A DNA stretch of 64,000 nt, taken from Siphonodentalium dalli (lineage: Eukaryota; Mollusca; Scaphopoda; Gadilida; Siphonodentaliidae). Below, piece after piece: positions 23,601-35,600 of the stretch. Position 1 is the first letter of the stretch, and each line of letters starts with the position of its first letter. The DNA lies in the NCBI GenBank assembly GCA_032622095.1, contig CP136065.1:211090151-211154150 (forward strand), given 5' to 3'. A model generated the notes under the pieces. It searched no databases. It had not been told where the DNA came from and saw only the letters and a program-made list of their open reading frames with translations. Made by a program: the position numbers and the translations under genes.

Positions 23601-26600
23601 TACAAGCAGACGACAGCGAGAAAAATACAATTTAGGATTCATTTATAGCAATGTTGTGCTAACAAGCTCAACTAAGGCTGTCTGTTAGCCAATTTTCACC
23701 AGAGGTATGATCCTTTGTTGGAATTACCCCAGGGTACTTTGCCACACCCTAGCGATGCACTTGTTTCTTCCGTTTTTGCATTTATTATTCAATAAAATTA
23801 GTAAGGCCGGAGGTCTGGAATATGGGCGGGCAGGTTACCAGAAACATCACTATAGGCCAAAACAATCATCAGCGACAATTCAGTTAATTGGTAGTTATAA
23901 TTAAGATTGTATTTACCTTGTAGCTAACTCAGGATCCAGAAACTGCACTGTTAGGAATAATTTTGCTGAAGACGACGTCTGAAGAACTGGCTTCACCTCG
24001 CGAGGATCTGCACACCACGAGGAGGGAGGAGTTATATCGCCTTCTGCTTCAACAAGTGCCAAACATTCTCTCTATTATAAACAGTAAGTTTTGGCAACAT
24101 TGCTAAACATTTCACATGCAGTATCAAGGAGGAATTGAACTTAATAGCTAACAAGCTTGCAAATAATGTGTCTGGCATTTGCATAATGAGGTCCCCAGAG
24201 GGTGAATTTAGTGACGCTATCTCACATAGTGGGCTAGCATCACCAAATTCACCCTCTGGAGACCTCATTCTTCTTAGGCCTCATTTTCTGAGAATTATCT
24301 ATAGTCTGAAATTAACATTTTTTTGTTACTTTTTACCTTCTGGGAGGTTTATATATCACCGAATTTGCAGAAGATAAAATGCATAATCGAGGTGACTGTT
24401 TGGTGAATATCGCCAACTTTAACTGTGGAACTTCAATCTGATCCTCGGTCTCCCATAGCAGTTGAGGCCTAAACAGAATGAGGTTCCCAGAGTGTGAATT
24501 TGGTGATGCTAGCCCACAGTGTGGGATAGCGTCACTAAATTCACCCTCTGGGGACCTCATTCTGCAAATGACAGATCTTTCCAGACTTGATAGCTGAACT
24601 CCCATACAAATGAATCAATGGGAATCGAGTAAATACTCATCAGCGAGTGTACAGATAACCTTGTAGTAATCCTAATTAATTCTCTCAATTATAAACAGTC
24701 CTAAACATTTCACACATCAATTGCCAGTTTTTAGACACGCTTGTTAATTTGTTGTTTACGCCTTTCCATGCTAAATGGATTCTCCCATCAGCTATAAAAG
24801 TATACATTCGATTCGATTGGTCTATTTTTCATCTGGAGGGATGTGCAGGAAATGTGAGCAGACAACAGACAATAGAAATTGCAGAAGAAATCCTATTCTT
24901 GGTGGGATAATAAGTTCAACAAATGACCTATATGGTTGTTTGTTGAACTTATTATCTGAACTTTTCCTAAGGGATAACTACTCGTCAATGAGTATTCGTA
25001 TAGAAAGGTTTGATACTGTGGTGATTTATTTCATTGTAAATATTAGCCACAAGTTGGGCAATTTGTGAATATTTTCTTACCAACACTCTCGCAACCATTT
25101 TCAGATTGGCTGTTATGAGATTTGTTGCCTGTTTATATTTGGCTGTCATTGACGTAATAGGCCAAATAAAAATATTATTTGAGTCTCGATCATCGCCACA
25201 TTGAAATAAATGGCCATTTAAAAAAAAAAATTCAAAATTATTGGTATTATTTGGTATGTTTTTACCAATTTGTCCATACGTATTAAGCATTAATTGCAAA
25301 ATACATGAGCTCTTAACATATCTCTGTGTAATGTGTGAAGATTGACTATCATGTTTATATATATATATTATGTAGATGACTACATTGAAGAAAATGATTA
25401 ACTGATCATCATAGTCTGGTATACTAATTGTAACTCCAGAACAATTGAGAGGCACTGGAGGAAATTTAGGATCACATGTTACAATTGAGAGTGTCAATTA
25501 ATTGACAACAATAACAATTGTGAATAGTCAGTGGTATTAGAAGATTATAGGTAATTCCTATGTCATAAACTAGTAGCACAATGTCATTTTTATATCAGAT
25601 TAAATGAGTGTATATGAATAACAAAGTTCCCTCTACATTTTCTGACTATTACTAAACAAGGGAAGCTATCATAATCCATGCTTACGATGTGCACTCAAAA
25701 ACAAAATAAAGTCCTCCCTCCCTCATTGATTCAGAAAAAAAAATTGTCTGAGACTCAAATAACTTTTGGCCTTAACCTTTTCAGTGCCAGGGGCCGATCT
25801 CATCATCGGCCCTAATTTACGTTCTGTAAAATCGGCCCTAAAAAATAAAAAAAAATAAAATTTATTTTATTTTTTTAGATTTTTAAAAAATTATTAAAAT
25901 TGTAAAAAATAATAACAAATGATGAAAAATTGTTAGGCCAATGCATTCTCTTATATATGTGAGGCGACCTATGGTCGACTCGCATATATAAGAGAATGCA
26001 TTGGCACAAGGTATATGGGTTGATACAAAAATCTGACCTGGCACTCAAAGGGTTAAATCAGATTTTCTAACACAGAGCTGCTAAATAGTTTGCACTTTAG
26101 TCATGATGAATTGTTACAGTCCTATCTGTAATAGAGTTGCTTCATACATGTATGCTCTGATATTTTCAGCTATTCTGGAGTCAGTATTGGAGAGAAATCG
26201 ACATGTAGTCACTGCAACACCACCTCCTTCACCCACAAGGGGAGAAAATAAAGCTGAATCCAGTATGTTGTTGTTCTCATCATCACCTAGGCAACCAGGT
26301 AAATGTATTTCTAGATTATGTTCAACTTAAAATATCACCCAGAAATTGACAGGAAGTATTTATCAAATAAAGTGACCTATTTTATTTCGAAACCAAAACA
26401 TCTACATTTATAACTGAAGTGCCTCAAATCATTTGTGTTCAGTTAAAAAATGATACAAGAACATGAAAAAATAGAATAAAATTTGTTGTTCCTTTCATTA
26501 TCAATAATCCTCCAGTGAATAGGTTTTGCCTGATAACCCTTTACCCAACAGAACGGCCCTGTGCCAATGCATTCTCTTATATATGCGAGTCGACCATAGG

Positions 26601-29600
26601 TCGCCTCGCATATATAAGAGAATGCATTGGCTTAACACATTAAAAATTATAAAATTGTTAAAGAATGTAAGAAAAAATGTTAAAAAGTGTTAAAAAAAGA
26701 TTTTTTTTTAGGCCAATGCATTCTCTTATATATGCGAGGCGACCTATGGTCGACTCGCATATATAAGAGAATGCATTGGCACAGGGCATAACTGTAACTA
26801 TCACAATGTGGTCAAGGAGCCGGTTCCAATGATATCCATATTTGTATGGTTCTATTGAGACAGACCGAAGATATTTTAGGCTGTTGAAGCTTTATTTGGC
26901 CGGTTTTGGCCGGTTTGTTGGGTAAAGGGTTAACCCTTCCATGACTTGAGCTTCCTGATTTTTTGCGAAAACCTTGTGCCAGTGCATTCTCTTATATAGG
27001 GTGCCTTGCATATATAAGTGAATGCATTGGCCTAACAATATTTACCTTGACCTTGTAAGCCAGTGGATTCTCTTATAGATGCGAGGCTCCCTATGGGAGA
27101 CTCATATATAAGAGAATGCACTGGCACAAGATCTTTAATGCTGCACAGTGCAGCTCCCATCATGAAAGGCTTAAATCCATTGTTTGTGAACATTGGCTGT
27201 AGCAGTTCAGTCAGTATTATGTTTTCTGCAATTATAGATTTCATCTGCCAAATTTCAATAACATTCTATTCACTTAGCGGATGACTTGATATGAGGGCCT
27301 TTAACCCTTTCATTATGGGAGCCACGCTTTTCAGCATTAAATATCCTGTGCCAGTGCATTCTATTATATATTTTAGTCTGCCATAGGTCAAGGTAAATAT
27401 TGTTATGCTGATATATTCTCACATATATAAGAGAATGCATTGGCACAGGGTTTTCGCAAAATTTCAGGAAGCTCCAGTCATGGAAGGGTTATTATATGCT
27501 TATTTCACTACTTCAAACTGACATTTTATGACTCGGCCACTACACCCATCTGATGAATTCGTCATCATTAAACTATTATTGTTAAAAAAATTCAACAACA
27601 ATGGATGTACCCTTTCGTAAAACACAACATCTAAACAACGCAAAAATGTAAACAAACAGTCCGCTATTCATCTCGAACAAATCTCCGATAAACAAACGAC
27701 GATGATTTCGCTAACGAGAGTCACTATATTTGGATTGTACGATATTAAGACGTGTGCTGGAAATTTTGCTACAAAATTAATTAAAACACCTGCTATGAGG
27801 AAGCCTGAATTTAGTGTGCCTGACATTTACATAATGAGGTCCGCAAAGGGTGAATTTTGTGACGCTATCTCGCACGGTGGGCTAGCATCACCAAATTCAC
27901 CCTCTTGGGACCTCATTCTTCTTAGATCTCAACTGCTATGGGAGACCTAGGATCAGATTGAAGTTCCCAGTTGAAGTTGGTAATGTTCACCAATTAGTCA
28001 CCTCAATTAGGCCAAAAAAAAACAAAACACCTGTGTTTCTGGTGACCCGCCTGCCCCTATTCCGACTGTTTTCATTTTATTGATTTTGCAAAATTAGTAT
28101 GCATCCAATTTTATTTTCCGTGTAACCTTTTTTTCCGTATAAAACGGACACATCGTGGGTACTGTTAAACCGGAAATGATACCACACTCTTCAATTTGGT
28201 CACAGCCATATCAAACTTATGTCAAATCAAATTTATTTTTTCATGTTTTATTCAATAAAACAATAAATTTCACTATATTCTAATATTATGTACTTAGTTT
28301 TATTATTTTATAGTACATTACAAACAAGGAGAAGAAGTCCGGAGGGGTATTCATAATTATTTTGAGCAAAGTTGAAAATAAAATGAAAAAATTAAATAAA
28401 ATGAAAAGTCACTTGCCCACCCCTAATTTTTTCTTTCATGTCACCAGAAACAAAGATATATATTTTTTGGCCTTATGCAATTCATCTTCTGCAAATTAAG
28501 CGATATAGAAACTTTCCAGAAGGGAACAAAAAACTAAAAACAATGTTAATCTGAGATTATAGATACTTCCCAGAAGATGAAGCCTAAGCAGAGTGAGGTA
28601 CTCAGAGGGTGAATTTGTTGATACCAGCCCACTGTGCTAGTCCTCTGGGGACCTCATTCTGCAAATATCAGACAAACTAAATTCAGGCTTGGCTATGAGC
28701 AAGTTTATTCACTTGTCACCATAGCGGAATGTTTCACATCACTTTAAAATATACATCTACAACAGTCTACAAACTAAATTCTTGTTTCATCATCTGTGAA
28801 TCGGCTATTGACTTAGAGACGTGGCCATGTGAAATCTATTTCATACAAGCTTTCCAAAATATGTGTCATACTATTTCAAATTTCAATTTAGTGTTCCAAT
28901 TATTTTTATTTTAGGTGGTGTTTTGTGCAATATGTTCAAGTCACCAGTGAAGGGTGCACGAATGGAAGTGACTCCGTTGCTAAGCGACGACATTCAGCTG
29001 TGTTCTATGGCTCTGGAGTGTTTATCTCATTTATTCAGCTGGATACCATTGTCAACGACGATAACACCTACTTTACTCAGTACTATTTTCCATTTCGCTG
29101 CATTTGGCTGTGATCCGATTTATAAAAAAACGAACACAACTAATGGTACATCTACTTTGAGCAGTTCATTAGGAATACTAGCAATGAACTGCATTAATGA
29201 GCTACTTTCAAAGAACTGTGTTCCTCGTGAATTTGAAGATTTTCTGTTACAAATGTTTCAACAAACGTTTCATTTACTGCAAAAATTAACAAAAACCAGT
29301 ACAACAGATTCTAAAGGAAACAAACTGAAGGAGTTAGATGAGAGTTACATCGATCGCTTCACGGACTTCCTCAGACTGTTTGTCAGTATTCATCTGCGCA
29401 GATTCGAATCAAATCCACAGTTCCCTGTGTTAGATTTCTTAGCTCTATTATTTCAATACACATTCAAACAGGTAGGTATTTCTTCTGAACATTGTATTGC
29501 TCATTATTCCACATCAGATTGATGGGTGGCTCACTTGATAAGATGTATCATGCACATGTCCGATTAGTGATGTGCAGTTTTATGGTTTCTCAGTTTTCTT

Positions 29601-32600
29601 TCTATTTAATTTCAAAACCAAACTGTGACCAATATATTCTATAAAACCTATTCTTCTGGTTTCAATTAACCGATTTTTCAAGACGTGTGTGGGCTTCTGT
29701 CAGCTGCTATTTACCACATATAGCAGTTTAAATTTGAACACCTGGGTGTCATATGGGCGATAATGGCACATACTGCACATAGACTATGGAAATCACTGCA
29801 AAATGGGTGGAAATATTATGCCATATATTATACCATCTCCTCCATGCAATATAGTCATTGGTGTATTGAGTAAAACCATAACCGAAAACATACCTGGTTT
29901 TTCTACAAAAAACATAACAAAACCAAAACCGAAATGAAATTTCAAAACTGCACATCACTATGTCCGACCTTTGTGAATCGTTCAGCACTGGCCGGTAAAG
30001 CTTGTTAAAGATTTGATAAGATTGAATTGATGTTTCAAGAAAAGAAATGGTATCCAGATTCGTGTAACTGGCCAAGTCTGTCAGTTGCTTACTGAGGGTT
30101 GGCAGTTTCTATATGTGGTGGTGGTGTCATCAGAGAGAGAAATTGTAGGGTCTTTCTTCCAATAAATCTAGCTTGAAGTGAAATAGTAAGTCCCAACTTA
30201 TCAATCAGATAATCGGAATCCTGTGATGTGAGTCAGTGTGATGTATTCTATTGTAAGCAATTATGATAGTTCTTTATTTTTTTATGTCCAGGGTCCACGC
30301 TGGGCCGAAATTTTCTTTTGCCAAATAATTTGCCAAATAAAAATATTGTTTGGCAAATTCTAACCCTGATAGTACCATTTTCTACAACATTAAGTCTTAT
30401 GTTTCTGTGCTCGGGCTTTGAACATTTTTTGATATTGACAGGAAAGCAGTTAGTTTATATTTATACTCACATCTCTATTGTGGTTTATCATACAGCAATA
30501 AACCAATCACCGAACAATAAAATGATAGCAGGGTTGCTTCATCAGAAGGGCACACCACAAGAAGATTAGTTTTGTAAACACCACCACACTAAATAGTGGT
30601 AAACCCTCCACCCATCAATACTAATAGCTATCAGATTAACTGCATCTTAATAGAGGTGTTAACTTTTCCTAAACTATATAAAACACCATGCACTAATATA
30701 ATTATATTGCAAGAGTTTTCTGAAATGAATGATATTGATTGACCAATATTTGTCATATGGTCTTGAGGTATTAAAAAGTGACTTGCCAAAACGTTTGCCA
30801 AATGAAAATATTTTTTTGCCAAATGTGAATTATTTTTGCCATTGCCAAATTTGGCAAGTGGCAGCGCGAACCCTGCTGATGTCTTCTAAATGGCAGTTTA
30901 TATTTTTTTTCGCTGTTTTCTAGTTTAACCCATTTTGATGTTTTCTATTTTTAGCCCGATCACGACGGGTTCTTCAATTGCTTAGACATATGGCTGATAT
31001 TTCTCGACTATCTATTCACGAAACTCAAAGAAAGAACCTCGGACAAGACTGCTATAATAGACAAGTGAGATTATTCACCATTTGCTCATCAACAAGCCTG
31101 CAAATAGTGTGTCTGGGAACTTAATTCTGCTTAGGCCTCAACTGCACACTATTTACAGGCTTGCTCATCACCAAAATCTTAACAGAGCAGGGACATATCC
31201 AGGCCAGTTTTCCTACCGCCCAAAAACAAAATTGAATTTTTTATTTTTTTTTCAATTCAGGTCCCAATTCATATCATAGCAAGATACAAAACATTTATGT
31301 ATTTATATATATTGACACAAGACATTTAAGTTTACAAAAAGATTTAAGATTTCCAGTTGGAATCATACTGTAAAGTATATCTCCGTCAAAGGTATCTTGC
31401 CCACTGAACTATATGGTATTTTATCCCAAGTAGGAGGGGTTAACTCTCAGAGTTGAAAAAACGGTACGAAATTCTATGGTACATATCCTCTGTCATGTTC
31501 ATGACACGTGTAATCACGTGATTTCTGACACGTAGTGAAGTATTCGCCATATTTTTATACCTCCTCAAACTGGAAGGACGCAAAAAGAATCTCTTCCTAC
31601 GAAGCTAAGTTGCAGTTTGTATAGCAAAAACAGTTTTGTTTTTGTTTTATACAAACAACATTATTTCTTTGCTTATAGTTGAAAATTATGTACAATTCAC
31701 ATAAAGATTACGCGGTTTGTTCCGAATATAATATCGGAATCGGATGGCTGTGATTCAGCTCTACTAACACTCGACACACGCCGTCCATCGCTACAAGTCG
31801 TCATCTCGGGGTCAGCGCGGCTGGGGGATACACCCTCAGTGGTCCCTGACCATGCTCTCCAGTGCTTTATGATCATAGTGTGTGTAAATTTGGGCTAAAA
31901 TTAGTAGTCGAATGGCCATTTTTCTTTGTCTCAATTCAAATTAGGAGACATTTTCTCTAAAAAATTATTACATTTACGCTATTATTTGGCACCTGAAAGT
32001 TTATCCTCCATGCCTTCTGCCCCAGCTGGGCTTGGAATGGGATCACAGTTCACAGGCTTGTTTCCTCCTTATTATAAGCCACCACTTCCGGGGGCTTGGC
32101 AGACAGGTTACTGGCCGCATTCTGGCCAACAGCTGCCAGTAACTTCGGGTTTGATTTTAAATGAAAACAAAAGATCTTATTCCCTGACGCCATTATAGCA
32201 GGAAGCTTGTTTGGGAACTGGTACCTACTAACCTCCCATCGCCAGTTCGGTCGGTTGGATATCGGGATCGGTCGAGCTGCTGCTCCATCCCCGAGATGTA
32301 CAGGCTCTGGACATTCCTCCGGGGTCCCCAATGACCAGACCTCACATGCAATTAGAAATGAAGCTGGTCGTGGTGTATTGTGCTGTTAACACCCCATCGA
32401 CGGATGGAGATCAGGATCAGATCGAGCAGTCGCTCCAGCACGAGGTGAAAGGGCTTTTGACATTCCTTTCGGGTCACCATTACATGCGCTTACGAGGGAG
32501 CTCAGTTAGTTGTTCAGTGTTCTCTGATGCAGCCAAGCGCAGGAAGAAAATTAATGTCGAATTTTGATTAGCGAATAACCTCAAATTGACATGATTTGAT

Positions 32601-35600
32601 AGCATTGTTCTACAATCATTTACAATTTAACAGAACATCAGAGTGCTTTCCCTTGTTTCGAGGGTTCCAAGGACGAGATAGAAACCTTTACGACCAGGAC
32701 ACTGTCACTTGTCGATGTATAGTGTTCCCTTCATTGGCGTAATTAGTGCTCAGGACGATAGTCCCACCAAACAGGTCGCGGGTTGGGGCTACCCATCGAA
32801 CCCATTGGCCGCATTTGGTGGGCTTTCTGGACTATCGACAGGGACTCCAAGTCGGATACCTGGGACGACTGTTGGCATACCCTGGGACAGTCAAATGAGA
32901 AAATAGGATCCAAGTTGCATGGCTTATGTTCGCATTTGGGTAGCAACTTGCCCTGTGATGCCGGTCAATTTGTACCCTGCCTAACGTCGTTGGAGGTGGG
33001 TGGTTATGCCATCGGACTGCACACTTGGCGACCTGGGTTCGACCATCCTGAGAGGTATTCAACCATTTTACTGTTCTCGGGTTGGGATGTGTTCAACTTC
33101 TTGCTTTATAAGTTGTTGCTTCTTTCCTTGTTTCCATGGTAAATATTTACATCTCGATTTGGGACGCAAGAATCAGAGATAAACAAGCATACATGCTTTA
33201 TCTCCGACCTCGCTGTGTTTCCGTAATAGATACGAATGACATATCTTTTGTCTTCAGGTTGCTTTCAGTTCTAACTCAACATGGATTTCACTTTTGTTGT
33301 CCAGTCATACATAGATGAGTCCATTATCCATGGTTCAACATATGCTCAATTTCAGAACGCTGTTGACATGAGGTCTAGTTCAGCACCCCACTCGGGCTTA
33401 ATGGGCAACACGGCGTATTAGGGGTTGGTTCTATTGTTTTTAAGGGGGGTCTTCTTTATAACTTGCGGCTTTTGCTGCCTGGGTTAGCCTGTTAGGTGCG
33501 TTATTAGTATTTAGCCATCCCTGGGTTTATAATACCCGGCTGGGGATTTCTTGTCAACGGGTATTTTTCTATTTCCATTTCCTTAGAACATGGATGCTTC
33601 TCCCCTTTCCGATGCGAATGTCGTCTCCGTCTCCATGTCTTCTGAAGCTATTTACTTTACTTGCAGGGGTCTTAAACTCTTAAGTGGCCACTTTTTGTTC
33701 GTTTGAGCTTGCTGACAGGTATTAGTTTTAGGATGTAATATTACATAGGCTTATGGTCCTATTGTGCATGTGTATATATATATATATGTATATACATATA
33801 TATCTATATGTCTGTGCATGTATATGTATATATTGTAGGTTATCAGGTCAATCCAGTTCTTTGATTCAGATGCATAGCGGTGTTTTTGTTTCCTCGTGGC
33901 CTCCACCTGTTAGAAAATTCTATTCTTTACCATATAGTTCAGTGGGCAAGATACCTTTGACGGAGATACAATATTTTCCTAAATAAGTAAAATATATATC
34001 TCCTAGAAGTATCTTGCCCACTGAACGCTGAGCTCCCTCCCAAGGTTTCGCACCCACCCCGCTCACGAGGAATGTCCTACTGGGGATAAAAATATGGCGA
34101 ATACTTCACTACGTGTCAGAAATCACGTGATTACACGTGTCATGAACATGACAGAGGATATGTACCATAGAATTTCGTACCGTTTTTTCAAAACGGAGAG
34201 TTAACCCCTCCTACTTGGGATAATATACCATATAGTTCAGAGGGCAAGATACTTCTAGGAGATATATATTTTACTTATTTAGAAAAATATTGTGTTTGGC
34301 TTTATCTAGCTTTCATCTGTGAAAACTTCAAATAGTTTTGAGTTCAGGTTTGTTATCTGAAAGAGAATTCAAATAATTGCTAGAATTGTTGAAATAATAT
34401 TTTTATTTCTTTCCATTTCAGATACAAGGAGGCTCTGGTGTCGTTAGTTTGCAGCATCCTGCAGAAGATACAGTTTCGACACAATCAATCCCAGCTGGAG
34501 GAGTTAGATGATGACGCATTAGATGATGATGTATGTAGATCAGTTTTAACCCTTTCTATACAATACTCTATTTTACACTAGGGGTTGGGGTATGGAACCC
34601 TACAGCTGCTGGGTGGGATTTTATTCCCTGCAACCAGCTGCGAATATCTAGTATTATTAACCCTTTCAGTGCCAAGTCCGAAAGGGTTAATCAGCCCATA
34701 ATTTAAGACCATGTTATGAATGTCTACGGTAATAAATAGATCATGTTAAGGAATCGTAATTTTGTTTTATTTTAACAAACTGAAGGGTTAAGTAATGTGG
34801 TTAATTTTGTTACTGGAGGAAATAACTAAACAAGATAATGAGATATGGACACCATTTATTCTAAATAACAATGCTGATATTGATAAGAACCAATAACAAA
34901 ACATGACAACATATTCAATATGAATGTGAACTGGTAGTAGCCCAGTAACAGAATGGAATAGAAGTGGGCGATATGAGTGCGCCACTAACTCCCCTAAAAG
35001 ATTGAAAATATGTATAACAGCAGAGAGCTGGAGTTAGCGGCAAATAGCCAAAGAAAATTCATGTTTGAATATTATATTTGAACGGTGTGTTTTCTAAATT
35101 TGCTGTAAAAGGTGGTGGAAGAGGGTGAAAGTTTTTGAAGAATTAATTGTTTTTCAAGCCAACCAAAATTAACAAGCTAACTTGTTGGTAAACTGCTGAT
35201 GAATAATTAATTAGACAGATCTCGCTTTGCTCCCAAAATTAGCTCCACGATAAAAAGTAGTTTGCTTACTGACGGGTGTATACAGTATGTTTAGATGGAA
35301 ACTGTTATGATAACATTAACTAGCGAAGGTGAATGATTCTATCACCTGTGTATTTTCTAACAGATCGTTCATTTAAATGTTTCAGATATTTACTAACCAC
35401 TACACTGATAATAAAAATAAAAAACGCAGAAAATACCTGGAAATTAATGCGCCAATACAAATACGTAGGTAACCGGTAACCTGATCCATAAATTGGTAAT
35501 GGAGCTTTCTTCATTACCAGAATATCACTCTACAATCTTTTGACAGTTTGTTCCTTCATATGACATTCTAATCTATTTTAGTCTGAAACAGAATGGCAGC

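Larger units (their letters stand above)
31378..34292. mobile_element. DIRS-type retrotransposon, internally deleted
   Basis: Inverted terminal repeats of about 165 bp lie at about 31397-31565 and 34085-34255 (CATGTTCATGACACGTGTAA and complement). The outer ends differ: left TATCTCCGTCAAAGGTATC, right GATATATATTTTACTTATTT. The internal segment 33928-34026 contains the complement of the left tip directly joined to the complement of the right tip. That is the internal complementary region of DIRS elements, used to rebuild the ends from a circle. About 2.1 kb lies between. No reverse transcriptase or tyrosine recombinase motif was seen, and intact family members are normally about 5-6 kb. It lies in XPO6 intron c7. 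Confidence 0.75.

Noticed and set aside
22680-24605. Frames with MRSPEGEFGDAS / SPNSPSGDLIL text
   Set aside because: These translate the stems of family Q elements and recur at each copy (50158, 54409, 57605); not a gene family.
24985-25497. 170-codon minus-strand protein
   Set aside because: It spans a dispersed repeat with a second copy at 46000 that lacks the frame; composition is Ile/Tyr/Asn-rich and no domain is seen.
28863-28914. ATG at 28863 as a start for the long frame
   Set aside because: The frame before 28915 is intron; a consensus TTTTATTTTAG acceptor and phase match with c5 place the exon start at 28915.
32050-33142. Overlapping frames on both strands as host genes
   Set aside because: They lie inside the DIRS element and have no recognisable domains; at most gag remnants.
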